Shown: piece after piece, positions 21,501-27,962 of the stretch
Numbering within the stretch: the first letter of the stretch is position 1
How the letters are laid out: every line of letters begins with the position of its first letter
DNA from: an uncultured Clostridia bacterium
Lineage (GTDB): Bacteria; Bacillota; Clostridia; UBA1381
Direction: 5' to 3'
Assembly: GCA_947627795.1 (NCBI GenBank)
Contig: CANQXJ010000011.1
Coordinates: 1-52,920 of the forward strand
DNA: 52,920 nt
Translations under genes and position numbers: made by a program
Notes under the pieces: generated by a model
The model's input: only the letters and a program-made list of their open reading frames with translations
Told to the model about the DNA's origin: nothing
Database searches by the model: none

Positions 21501-24500
21501 TTTTCTTCCTTATCACCGGCATGATCACGCGTAAACTTTAAGTTGCCAAGATCTATTTTTCCGGTTTCATTATTGCTCAGAAGCGTTCCACCCTCCGGAA
21601 TCGGCATATTCTCTGAATCTTTATTATAAGCCGTCCAAGCGCCAAGGCCTTCGCTTGTATATGCCGCAAAATTCACCGGAGTGAACTCAAACTCAAACGG
21701 TGCAAACTTATTGAGCGTTTTATCTGTCGAAGTGTCAAGCAGCTTGGAGCTGTCAAAAGGCACGGCTACCTGATTCGGGTTGTACTCGTTTGTAAAGGTA
21801 AGCTCTTCGGTATTTTTAACAAGGTCCCATGTATCCAGCGCCTTATCATACTTATGGAAAACTATACCGTCTTCCTTACCGTCTTCAGTACCTTCGGCTT
21901 CTGAATCCAGCACAAATTTACCCTCTCCGTTATCCTTAACGTAAACAGTCATTCTATACTGCGTATCGTCGTAGGACATACCGGGAATCGGGTCTGTGTC
22001 CTCCAAGGCTGTCGGCGGAACCTCCGTAAGCAGATATGTATATTCTCCTCCGGCAGTAAACTTGATAGTAGCGCCGTCAAAGCCTATGCCGGACTTTGTA
22101 TTTGTACTCAAATCATCTCCGGCAGGCGTATACGTTTTATCACTATCTCCCGAAACCGCTGGCGTGTCTGTTCTTACCGCGCTTACCGGAGCTAATCTGA
22201 AGGTAAAGCTGTCGGTTGCTTTGAAGTTACGATCAGGGAGATCGGCATTCTCTCCATCATGATTTGTTTCAAGAACCTTTTTAACCTTCACGCCGAGAGA
22301 ATCCGTTGCCGCGTCTTCTCCGCCGCCCGGTGTTACATCATCCGATACGTTTACAATAAGCGGTTTAATATTGTACTTATTCGTAAACGTAAATCCGCCT
22401 ATTACGTCCTCGCCGTTTTCTCCGCACTGACGCACGCGGATTGCCTGACGCTGGAATACGCCCGTTTCGTCGAACATGATGTCCTTGTAAACCATAGCGT
22501 AAACATACTGCTTGGTTTCATCATACGAAACGCCGGATGGCAGACCGCTATTGCTCTCCGTTATTTCATATTTATATATAACCGCGTGTTCCTCGTCAAC
22601 TCCGGCGTATGACTCGTTAAACGTAATATCGCCAAATTTTATTTCAGCCGTATTGCCCGAAGCGCCGCTGCCGTTAACAACAGCATTTCCTCCTCCGCTT
22701 GGCACAGGTCCGTCTCCGCCGGTGAAATCTGTGTCTTTGCCGGCTGTATTAAGCGTTTTGCTGCCTTGTGCTGCTATATTAAATGTGAAGGTATCGGTAG
22801 ACTTTATATTCCTTCCTTCGAGAATCTTCGTTCCGACAAAGCTTACGTTAAGACTGTCCTGCGTATATGTGTTTGTAAATGTAATGGGATTGTCGTCGTC
22901 TACTGTTATCGCAGGCCATGTATCATTTCCCTCGCCGCGTTGTGTCCATGTAACTTTTTCGAGTTCAAGCTCGCCGTTTCCTTTATCCGCAATGTTAATT
23001 AAAAGCATATACTCATCAGACGCGTACGTCATACCGGCAATCGGGTTCACTCCGTCCGCGCTGAACGGCTTTGCTTCTTTTATTAAATAGCGGTACTGTC
23101 CGGCTTTTGTATAGCGTACTCTAAAGTGGTCGTTATCGAATGTAACAATCGCTCCGGTATCACCGCTTTCCGGAGCTGTGACATCCTTTACCTGCGTTTC
23201 AAACGGCTGCGCTTCAACTGTGTCGCTTGAATTATGCTGCGGTTCGATAACAAGTCTGAATTTATCATCAGTACCGGGCTTATACGGCTTTCCGGCTTCA
23301 GCGTTCACCAAAATTTTCGCGGGTATGTCAATAAACGCCTGACCTTCGGCGTTTCGGGACGCATCTCCGCCCCCAAAAGTATATCCGCCGTCAGGCTCTT
23401 TTCCGCCGAATACGTTTATCGGAACAGGCTCGTACTTGTTGGTATAATATACGGAAACCGTGCGCGCCGTATCGGGGATTTTACTCTGACGCATCTTCCG
23501 ATTTCCCGGTCGGTCGGGATCGAGCATGAAACCCTTCGGCATCCACAGTTCGTCCGCTCCCGCGCCGTCATATTCCTCACCGGCTACCGGCGACTTTTTG
23601 TATACACCGTTTGATTCCGGATTGTTATCGTACTCGTATACGACGTATTCCGCGCCGGAATCTATATCGGGAATTGTAATTCTCTCGCCCGCCTGAAGCG
23701 TAAATTCCGCGACGCTCGCGCCTTTTACTCCTGTGGGCGAGGTCTGTGCACCGTCATACTTGAATGTAATCTCTTTATCATCCTCAACGGTTTCCGTTCC
23801 GGTTTTCGTATCGGTAATAAAGCGCTGTGCATTAACCTTCGCTTCGTCAGCAGTGCCTTTGAACGCGCTCAGCTTGTCATAAACCACAAGCTGGAAACGG
23901 AATTTTTTACCTGTCACATATGTAAACGCACTACCTGTTATGCTCTGATCATACTCTATGTTTTTGCATATATTCAAGCCGCCCGAGTAACCATAGCCGG
24001 CTGTTAAGTCTATCTTTTTAACTGAAGGGCCAACCTCTATTTCCTGCACAATTTTTGTGCCCTCCGAGCGCGCTTCAACAGTGTCTTTATCCTTCACGCC
24101 GTTTGAAGTCTGCGTCGCCGCAGTATACGGCAGATCCGTGCCCGCAAGATCTATCGTAACACGGTATTTTCCGGCAAGCAGACCGGGATATGATACCGTT
24201 CCTTCTGCCTCGGTTTCCCTTGGAGTATCTTTATCTTGCGTTATAATGTTTATCGCTGCATCTTCATCAGAAGTTCCTTTATAGGTCTCACTGTTATATC
24301 CCTCTGCATAGGTGGCGTTATCAGTGTAATCCCTCTCACTGGCGTTATATCTCGCTATATAAACCTTCGCGCCGGTTATCGGTTCTTCATCGTCTTCTTT
24401 TATTCCGTTCTGATTCTTGTCATACCATACCGTTTCATTTATGGTGGTGGTTACTATGTTCGTTGTAAAAATCCATTCGTCATAGTCTGTGTCCGATGTG

Positions 24501-27500
24501 TGATCAACCTTCGATTCCAGGCTTTCGCTGTCGCCGCCGGTTACTTCCACAACCTTGTATACTATATCTTTATCCGGTTTTACGTCGCTGCTCTTATTAC
24601 CGCTATCCATTATATATGTTTTTTGCGGCAAATCGTTGATAACCGCTATACCCGCCTGATCCTCGGCAACCTCTACACCGTCTCTCTCGTATACTATTTT
24701 GTCGTCGCCCGTGCCGAAATCATTGTCTGTTGCGGGATTATAGCCGTCGGCTTGCGTTTTTGTATTTGCCAAAATACCGATTATATTAAATGTAGATTTC
24801 ATTGACGGATCGCGCAGTTTTTCCGGTGTCCATTTCTTTGTGATACGCAAATCCTTTCCGGTGTGATTATTCACATATCCAACGCGTTCCGCGTACACGT
24901 CTTTTTTATTTTCGTTTTCAGATGATCCCAAATCTATCGTCTGCACGCTGATATTCGGCTTGCCTGCTATCGTCTGTGTTGCGCCGTTCGCTGTCGTTAC
25001 TTTATAGGTGGTAACGTCGGTGCCTTTCGCGTGCTCGGTTTCATCATATTCAACGGTTATTTTTACAGTCTTATCGCCCTCCGTAAAATAGTCCATTCTT
25101 ATAGGTATACTGTAATAACCGTTTACCGCCGTGGTAGTGGTGTAAACAAACTTCTTTGATTTATCAGCCGGATCCTGACCGTATTCAGCCGTGACCGTCG
25201 CGCCCTGGAGCTGGTGGTCGTCCGTGCCGGTATCATATGTTCCCTCTTTTCCGTCATTGGGCACATCGCGGAAAACAAAGCCCGTGATTATTTTTTGGTT
25301 TGAGTAGTGATATAAGTATATGGGCTTATCAAGCGTCATGCTTCCTTTGTCCGTAGCCGCGTATGTCCATATATCGGCAACGCCGTGATCCGCGCCCGTG
25401 TTCCCCGTATATTTACTCGCTTTATCTGTAATCTTTTTGCTTTCCTCGTTATCTCCCGTATATGAAGCGACTCCGTCTATGCTCGCATTTTCAAATGTTC
25501 CGTTTTTCATGTAGTCGTCGCTATTCGCATAGGTGATAACTTGTTTTGCATCCGTTCGCTTATCTGAAGCAAGATTCCATACCTGAAGTTGATTTACCTT
25601 GCCAATGCTATCTGTCCACTGCTTTTCTCTAAGTACGCTTCTTTCCTCGTTATTGTAATATAAAGTTGAGCGCGCAGCCACAAGGTCGCTTTCTTTAACT
25701 TGTTGATTATTTTTATTTGTTTTCATATAATCAGGCATATTTTCAAGCCATACGGACACTCCGTTGGGTATTTCCTCAACGTCGCCGAGAGGGAAATGGA
25801 TCTCGCCCGATTTCGGCTCGGCAGTAACAGTTCCGCGTCCGGTGGTTCCGAAATAATAGCCTATAGGAAGAATTCTGCCGTACTGGTCGCGTCCGTTCCA
25901 CCGGATTCTGTTGGTTCCGTCCACGCAGGCGTTGCCTATCATGATTTTTCCGAGCGATTTATAGCCGTTTTCCTCCAGCCATGTTTCGTCAGGATCAAAG
26001 CCTTCAAGCTTTACATATTCTACTTCATTGTTAAAATACCCCTCCGGAGTGTCTTTGCCGTAAACCAGCGATGCATCCTGCTCCGGATGCCGGCTGTCTC
26101 TCTTTGTTCTTATGCTGTACCAATCTCCCTCTGGGGCCTTATATATAAAGCTGTCCTTATATCCGTCCTCTTCACCTCTGAATTTATTAACATTAGAATC
26201 AGGTGATTTCACGCTGAGACATATTTCATCCTCATGCTTTTTTCCTTCAGCTCCGCAGGGATAGTATTTATTGTTATCATTTTCAACATTATAGCTGCGC
26301 GTTCTCTCTTTGTCAGTCGCGGCTGACGCATAGTTAACCAGTCTTTCGCCCTCGCTGTCTCTCGCGTACATATTGCTCATATCTATCACAATTCTGTACG
26401 AGCTTGCGTTTTTTGTGTCAAGCTCAAAATATCCGCCCGCGCCGACATAGCCCTGTTTGTTTTCATTTATGTCTTCATCCTCGCTGCCGATACCGTCGCG
26501 TCCGTCATAGTGCAGACTTGTAACCTCTCCCGGCGTGTTATTCTGCTTCGGAACCACGCTTTCGGGAAGCGCGTTATCCGGCATATTAAAGAATAAATGA
26601 TACGGATAATCCATTTCCGTAGGAGCGTTGTCCGGGCCGAGAACAAACACGCCGTCCGGATTGCCGTTTTTATCCTTTAAAGTTTCGTATGCAGTAAAGT
26701 TAGTAGTATTATTGTCCGTAGGATAATGCACGGAATGATACAGCGACGCGTTTGTGCTTTCGCTGATAAGTCCGCGGCTGTTCGCATATAGATTGTATGT
26801 ATACGGATTCATTCCGTTGTGGCTGAATTTCCAGATATATCCGTCTCTTGTTACCGCATATAAATCGCCGTAAAGCTTAACATCACCGCCAAATATTTGC
26901 ATTGCAAACGCGTCAGCCCAAACTCGTCCGTTTACAGCAAGGTAGTCGGTTATTTCTCCTACTGCGTCCTTCTGCGGCTGTGTAACGGTTATATCAAACG
27001 CGGATACATGACCTTGGTTTGTAGAAAATTTTTCCATTGAAGGTCGATTATCTAAACCAGTTCCGGTGCCGCCCTTAAATTCAGCTACATAAACTCCCGA
27101 CACCGGAATTTCGTACTCGTAGGCATCAAAACCGTCCTTGACAGCATCTTTCTCACCCGGAAGTGTTACACCGTTAGGACCTTTTCCTTCCTTATCCGCA
27201 TCGGCTATCAGTCCGCCGCTATGTTTATATTCGTCAGTGTCTTTATCACCTGTTTTGCTTTCTGTCAAATTAATATTATCCTTTTCCCCGTTCGGACGTG
27301 TTATAATTATATCAGCCGTTGTATTGCCGCACCAGTTGGAGCCGAAAAAAGCCACCTCTCCCTCATAGGCGTAAAACTTTATTTTTTGACGATTGCTTAC
27401 TCCCATAGATTGGCTGTCTTCCGACCTCAGATTCCATCTTGATTGACTTGTTTTCGGGACTTCAGTGGCAGATGGATTGTTGAGTTTAGCAACCGCATCG

Positions 27501-27658
27501 GCATTCTCCTGCGAGCTTATTGCCAAATCCCTCGATCCCTCCGCGAACGCGGTAGTACCCGCAAATGCTGAAAAAGCCGTCACCATTGTCATGGCGGCTG
27601 CATATATTATCGTCTTTAATTTACTGTTCCTTTTTTTCATATTATTCATAAATTTCAT
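9554..27658 (-). CDS. Giant secreted SLH-anchored repeat protein, 6034 aa
   Basis: A single uninterrupted frame of 18.1 kb. ATG 27658 follows a GGAGGAG ribosome binding site. Residues 1-40 are a signal peptide (basic start, hydrophobic core, AFA-G type cleavage region). Next come unassigned beta-rich segments and Cna-B/SdrD-B-like modules (about 800-1400; e.g. TGFVFRDVPNDGKEGTYD, NETVWYDKNQNGIKEDDEE). Seven pilin-isopeptide (FctA-like) domains ending in FTN(T/K/E/V)Y follow (about 1420-2720). Then come about 24 InlB/Flg_new-like beta repeats ending YAVWA/E (about 2750-5790), many followed by a Ca-loop-like DxNxDGxPDY linker. A Gly run near 5700 precedes a final repeat, and three SLH motifs occupy about 5820-6020. 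The protein should be exported by Sec and held on cell-wall polysaccharide by the SLH domains, acting as a surface fibre or adhesin (inference). No LPXTG motif is seen. Neighbours share no function with it. Confidence 0.93.
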   Translation of the reverse strand: MKFMNNMKKRNSKLKTIIYAAAMTMVTAFSAFAGTTAFAEGSRDLAISSQENADAVAKLNNPSATEVPKTSQSRWNLRSEDSQSMGVSNRQKIKFYAYEGEVAFFGSNWCGNTTADIIITRPNGEKDNINLTESKTGDKDTDEYKHSGGLIADADKEGKGPNGVTLPGEKDAVKDGFDAYEYEIPVSGVYVAEFKGGTGTGLDNRPSMEKFSTNQGHVSAFDITVTQPQKDAVGEITDYLAVNGRVWADAFAMQIFGGDVKLYGDLYAVTRDGYIWKFSHNGMNPYTYNLYANSRGLISESTNASLYHSVHYPTDNNTTNFTAYETLKDKNGNPDGVFVLGPDNAPTEMDYPYHLFFNMPDNALPESVVPKQNNTPGEVTSLHYDGRDGIGSEDEDINENKQGYVGAGGYFELDTKNASSYRIVIDMSNMYARDSEGERLVNYASAATDKERTRSYNVENDNNKYYPCGAEGKKHEDEICLSVKSPDSNVNKFRGEEDGYKDSFIYKAPEGDWYSIRTKRDSRHPEQDASLVYGKDTPEGYFNNEVEYVKLEGFDPDETWLEENGYKSLGKIMIGNACVDGTNRIRWNGRDQYGRILPIGYYFGTTGRGTVTAEPKSGEIHFPLGDVEEIPNGVSVWLENMPDYMKTNKNNQQVKESDLVAARSTLYYNNEERSVLREKQWTDSIGKVNQLQVWNLASDKRTDAKQVITYANSDDYMKNGTFENASIDGVASYTGDNEESKKITDKASKYTGNTGADHGVADIWTYAATDKGSMTLDKPIYLYHYSNQKIITGFVFRDVPNDGKEGTYDTGTDDHQLQGATVTAEYGQDPADKSKKFVYTTTTAVNGYYSIPIRMDYFTEGDKTVKITVEYDETEHAKGTDVTTYKVTTANGATQTIAGKPNISVQTIDLGSSENENKKDVYAERVGYVNNHTGKDLRITKKWTPEKLRDPSMKSTFNIIGILANTKTQADGYNPATDNDFGTGDDKIVYERDGVEVAEDQAGIAVINDLPQKTYIMDSGNKSSDVKPDKDIVYKVVEVTGGDSESLESKVDHTSDTDYDEWIFTTNIVTTTINETVWYDKNQNGIKEDDEEPITGAKVYIARYNASERDYTDNATYAEGYNSETYKGTSDEDAAINIITQDKDTPRETEAEGTVSYPGLLAGKYRVTIDLAGTDLPYTAATQTSNGVKDKDTVEARSEGTKIVQEIEVGPSVKKIDLTAGYGYSGGLNICKNIEYDQSITGSAFTYVTGKKFRFQLVVYDKLSAFKGTADEAKVNAQRFITDTKTGTETVEDDKEITFKYDGAQTSPTGVKGASVAEFTLQAGERITIPDIDSGAEYVVYEYDNNPESNGVYKKSPVAGEEYDGAGADELWMPKGFMLDPDRPGNRKMRQSKIPDTARTVSVYYTNKYEPVPINVFGGKEPDGGYTFGGGDASRNAEGQAFIDIPAKILVNAEAGKPYKPGTDDKFRLVIEPQHNSSDTVEAQPFETQVKDVTAPESGDTGAIVTFDNDHFRVRYTKAGQYRYLIKEAKPFSADGVNPIAGMTYASDEYMLLINIADKGNGELELEKVTWTQRGEGNDTWPAITVDDDNPITFTNTYTQDSLNVSFVGTKILEGRNIKSTDTFTFNIAAQGSKTLNTAGKDTDFTGGDGPVPSGGGNAVVNGSGASGNTAEIKFGDITFNESYAGVDEEHAVIYKYEITESNSGLPSGVSYDETKQYVYAMVYKDIMFDETGVFQRQAIRVRQCGENGEDVIGGFTFTNKYNIKPLIVNVSDDVTPGGGEDAATDSLGVKVKKVLETNHDGENADLPDRNFKATDSFTFRLAPVSAVRTDTPAVSGDSDKTYTPAGDDLSTNTKSGIGFDGATIKFTAGGEYTYLLTEVPPTALEDTDPIPGMSYDDTQYRMTVYVKDNGEGKFVLDSEAEGTEDGKEDGIVFHKYDKALDTWDLVKNTEELTFTNEYNPNQVAVPFDSSKLLDTSTDKTLNKFAPFEFEFTPVNFAAYTSEGLGAWTAYNKDSENMPIPEGGTLLSNNETGKIDLGNLKFTRDHAGDKEENAKLYHYTVKEKTPDTPIPGVTYDNSIKDIYVKVFIADEAVTYRVLSSTEGDSKPLDLTFTNKYTPVSATVDFDKLNIQKIVKGDDAPVNEGDFSVRIEPLYSSTAEIPGFDSNYDYMIAKNGAADGGKADFGGLKYYREDGTEATEKNAKVEFKSAGTYEYLIREVTPQLDSVPYIPGYKYDQYQYKLTVDVKENFAAGKLEASTSLAWRSSANAVWNEHFDTDDEIQNEHAPAVTAASGLSALVELMAKHVDGNKIDWEWTDSAKESDEIKFVNQYQDVTKGLVISGSKLLSGGKELEANEFEFELDKNVGKATLSAASDELTFSESESLDGVTLPDATEDGKIIAKNADDSSDAAIDIEVGTVNFGEVKFSADAAGENADNANVYKFAINEVQPSGEGVTEGSNENGKTYTKDGVTYDNGTKYMYVKVYKSTVDDVQIVNAEFCDDKGKVDASDSQLNTFTFTNVYSPAPLETSVGGLISHVDTDGNITKNLKINSGKYEPATGDDGKDEFKFVFSPSSVTDPMPADKVGEPGASLTEVVASIDGTDLGAEAENTSNKSFGFNKDTVAGIDDEKDLNITFSQPGTYSYTIRELTPELDSAKVKAVNGVTYDTSVYTLTVNVTDTSADGKKTGKLEIPDEGGVTLSKIDTNGETAESPKTIDFTNEYSESYELKYVGNGASVNDEFIPPLQMYDVGKNVTLYDDNNETDPKPLSRNEKEIFVGWSEFKPEDEEYHNRFWTKSEDGTETANSEEIAKALTPQDAALAEAIKIYKPGTEFIMPKNNVTLYAVWAVDENEDKNPDYGEEGFSIRYHLIGGKFTDKDGNDDNTTFPFKGDNNRFYQCTHHHVYGIPAEMIAVNETGMFQVGDENPVKPTRDNAVFVGWRVAKGESIVYDHTKYPEDRLLTDDEVTVEKLDTPEDGKQWKADGTTVDLTEEDGKLYLDVYAVWAQDIFGGNEDGKETSDGKPDYAQVTYYGNKPEGAPDGLEVQNVPIDGDVYEQGADIILESAPMLDGYTFLGWSNKENPSADDELYQAGARYSHKSNSIDKFYAQWAKNEQSLIIQVYDDANYNGKYDGGSAYESVLAIPQTDIKLFKRTEEIYEGDETAEDNKPENDKYDEDHPVESQPNTSGGVIYPHKITGDDGSEREVLTPGYYKAVIEITGDFGSYNAFTGKTSIINGIEDTIKSPVSGELVGKKLTITHYIKVDTASYNGTIRYGVAKPHTVSYNFNGAPEAIVKFSESAMSADSDYAAVSESSPEYPKIDGIEYDGKVTIAAQQSDFIGLEPYNNPGDKHDGELLYMDAAGVKHFFLGWSTDGSLNPTDKEFEFEDKLDLSANDVNINYNGKIKDKDYQLDMGDHDITLYAVWDVPFTNLVLNFDANGGKFVSYNAGTGEMDTAPNTAWPMDAEDVPDGAVSNSIAIPRNDIVPLDKGGEYGEKKLNFWPTTKVNGEEKPVLIRENAVFIGWSITPIETPVSNYTAIKDSILPAVPMSSAITVYAVWATDSNSDGTPDYNQVIYKENLPAGVTDITNIDPPVDPVTYNDDGSYTLTGELLKESFNAADASALIDKVPSFKETFAKKDGDNYIDTEGHVIELDETGARKDINQNYAINEDAELEIKGGKANKLGAYIHLNRLAIDGYEFVGWSLNNPAGETDLLMNPADTEEDNFFFEKTPGQADTLYAIWHKINPATVNLYVWNDADRDGKFDINEELLRDFGIDVHMVSDDDPVVYIPVPGFESMAKDGKTGTYTIGDLHEGRYEITVNLNTKETPSNERYVMQPGDVDEVNYHDPDPSDKPLLWYAALRSGGTDGVTLNDMRFKQISGENKTAKVRYTAKEGAVVDLYIRTTEGHRVSYDANLHSAPQTDISITPPEPKDKLYYNTKYIVGTMTGLTNDGTDSCYVDENGVKQYFKGWSTDSHAAEADAAYVVGNEITYFEHDITLYAVWEAEKFNVVYDLKEGSKEDASDFGSYEEREYSYNEEAALWMPSEGNNLTKDGKVFVGWSKKSDLDDFDKNHMPEVGDIVTSVTIDPAEDKNVYAVWADDTDRNGKPDYAENKYLVQYHSNGGLPDTDGGIFFRDSSRYYVKNEPAGIITVAEGRQRVSKKNAILVGWSKEPQKIITSKSEYSALKNDKENFFYGEDDGEEKNLTIVFPYDNDNLTLYAVWAENLNNDDKPDYEDSFVVAYNDNTQTHTPVHPELSKFVIPEIQSFEYEAEADTSKGIDIVVGDIGGLETERVADDLHNGKKYYQDENNVKYYFMGWNTERDGSGTTCLPGETFNIANKDVTFYAVWEADTYKITYDLTDAEPNIKNDSDYKQYAAERYDYNEVAALWTPYADGKRPEAAGNSKLVFIGWTDKPNTTLTTPITEVPKAGEIITGVTMNVLNDASGDYDRTVYPAWAIDDNEDNIPDYAAGKNFVKYNSGIGGFPEGEFYVDYLHPCVMNESAKLMSIDEGKKRVRREDSVLVGWSLTLYDNTVESAEEFEKVTDLCGDTVEFESDEDITVYAVWAADNNGDGTPDYEKPFTLRYNIGAAPADAVQAPADQTIDYNTSDKTAVAMTGLKGGREPYCERTSGGRTAIYYFRGWTTDKAAVNAEYTLGSEITMDDALVADYADKNGVVTLYAVWEYAVEYNLNGGTGGVPAQYAVHTRKAGDEADIWQPAENERPTKSGNVTFVGWSYRNIPQPLEAAPSAGTIIESGEKATIVPGGVTVYAVWAVDNNGDGKPDYDEGYRVIYDGNGSAEGVPSDTNLYQPSAMVQLLPPTEAMKLSGAVFVGWTTNKDYAQKNGSPVIFTEKPDAISSVTVNNADITVYALWAADTNGNGSPDYSDRFTLRYNLNQPEEPQEGTTLTLPDDITADFSARQQVGKITVTTADGTHDAGTYTDIHGVTHTFLGWSEDKKASEPTYIPDDISNGSITLTDSDITLYAVWRAEKYHVIYNLNGADSGEADADYVNRTYDYGEVAALWMPTKNNRPVKDGVVFIGWSAVENITAEKPIVSIDEISNGELVTSVTMSNQDSTVYAVWASDIDGDGTPDYADGRFMVKYDSNGGIPSEIFYEDYTQYCLRGETAKLMTIAEGRQRVSRLGKALVGWSDKPFSGIIDSPDELAAVEGLYEDGGSVLFETDSDITVYAVWAEDKDNSGTPDYDDTFTVTYHINITAAPTAPFSAPEDVETGYRDVITVSDMESLTNTLDGKRYYTDAHGVKYFFSGWNTEAHGEGDSYMPNSPLTMASRDVDLYAVWSEEDYAVTYDMNSGGGIVESPYNANRYNYGEVAALWMPQTTSAMPKLSNDTVFAGWSKEPNNTANAPITEVPAAGTLITSVIFGNHGETVYAVWASDKNGDGIPDYADGRYVVQYNSNGGFPKDIFYKDYTQYRVQNESAALISIEEGKDRVQNTGKILVGWSAEAYEGAAESESELNAVPGLYAANADVTFERGEDITVYAVWAVDSNNNDIPDYDETFNITYDLNGGMGEIDNAAASAEYKRGDTAELWKPEKGVLTKEGAAFDGWSAEPAAEVLTEKPNDAILIDSVTMQFGGVTVYAVWGTDANGNGVPDYRDAVYTVTYAWATGTAPTTVSLPEPEHILEGMNFVPKSINNASSYRFNGWFTDVDATQAYTGGIITESITIYGKWIYQNSSPSGGGGGGGGGGGAKDATYKLTYNTNGGSEIPTEEYARGTNVSLTQIPTREGYRFVGWFADSAMTEQITYVIMNKNRTVYASWVQSEAPTKNPDDTDPGFWFTPKPAPPEATKKPAANPDTTGVSEWLITTGRHIAFLSGYPDGSFGPDLNMTRAEMSQMFYNLLIDKEIGMVENFADVPSDAWYAKAVNTLAYMGMVSGVGDNMFEPDRYVTRAEFTSVAMRFANLNVGGDNMFDDVYTNDWFYVYVVGSIQYGWITGYEDGTFRPNNTITRAEVTTIVDNMLKRAADREYLYDVSDNLKRFTDVDDNHWAYYNIMEAVNVHAIDNERYENGNEIWIAIVNE
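10370..19460 (-). repeat. InlB-like beta-repeat array inside the giant gene
   Basis: About 24 copies of a 65-90-residue repeat, each closing with YAVWA, YAVWE or a close variant, occupy this part of the giant gene. At least four copies belong to a larger unit with the order NGG...FY.DY..Y...NE.A...EG..RV......LVGW, seen near 11400, 12340, 14200 and 15280. Unit spacing is about 0.9-1.1 kb or a multiple, which points to growth by duplication of a multi-repeat block. Copies differ at many positions, so the array is old enough to have diverged. Confidence 0.85.
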
Positions 27659-27699
27659 AAGTATCTCCTCCTATGCAAAATATGCTCATTATATATATA

Positions 27700-27728
27700 A
27701 GTATAATATTTTTAGACGATAATGTCAA
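27700..27728 (-). promoter_or_regulatory. Sigma-A promoter of the giant protein gene
   Basis: Minus strand TTGACA (27728-27723), 17-base spacer, TATACT (27705-27700). The transcription start would be about 35 bases before the start codon, so the leader is short. Confidence 0.82.
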
Positions 27729-27909
27729 CACAAACACTACTTTTGACATTTTTTTTCGAAAAAAATTGTTAATATTATCTAAAAAATAACCCCCCCCCGA
27801 AAAATTTATGGTTCATTAACATAAATATTCGGTAGGTTTTTAACTTTTTATTTTATAATCAATATACTCGGTTTTTGTTTTGGACGATGTAAGTAAATTT
27901 TGCAAAACG
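27729..27909. other. AT-rich intergenic stretch with a C9 homopolymer
   Basis: Between the giant-gene promoter and the GH127 terminator the DNA is strongly AT-rich and has no open frame with a ribosome binding site. Its one conspicuous feature is a run of nine C (27790-27798; G9 on the coding strand of the giant gene), about 60 bases upstream of that gene's -35 box. No other regulatory motif is evident. Confidence 0.6.
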
Positions 27910-27935
27910 AAAGGACAGCCGCCGGGCTGTCCTTT
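27910..27935 (-). terminator. Terminator downstream of the GH127 gene
   Basis: An 11-bp perfect stem AAAGGACAGCC / GGCTGTCCTTT with a four-base loop (27921-27924), located 28 bases after the GH127 stop on the minus strand. The T-tract is short on that strand (TTTCGTTTTG). Confidence 0.75.
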
Positions 27936-27962
27936 GTCACTGTTTTTTTGATGGTGACGCGG

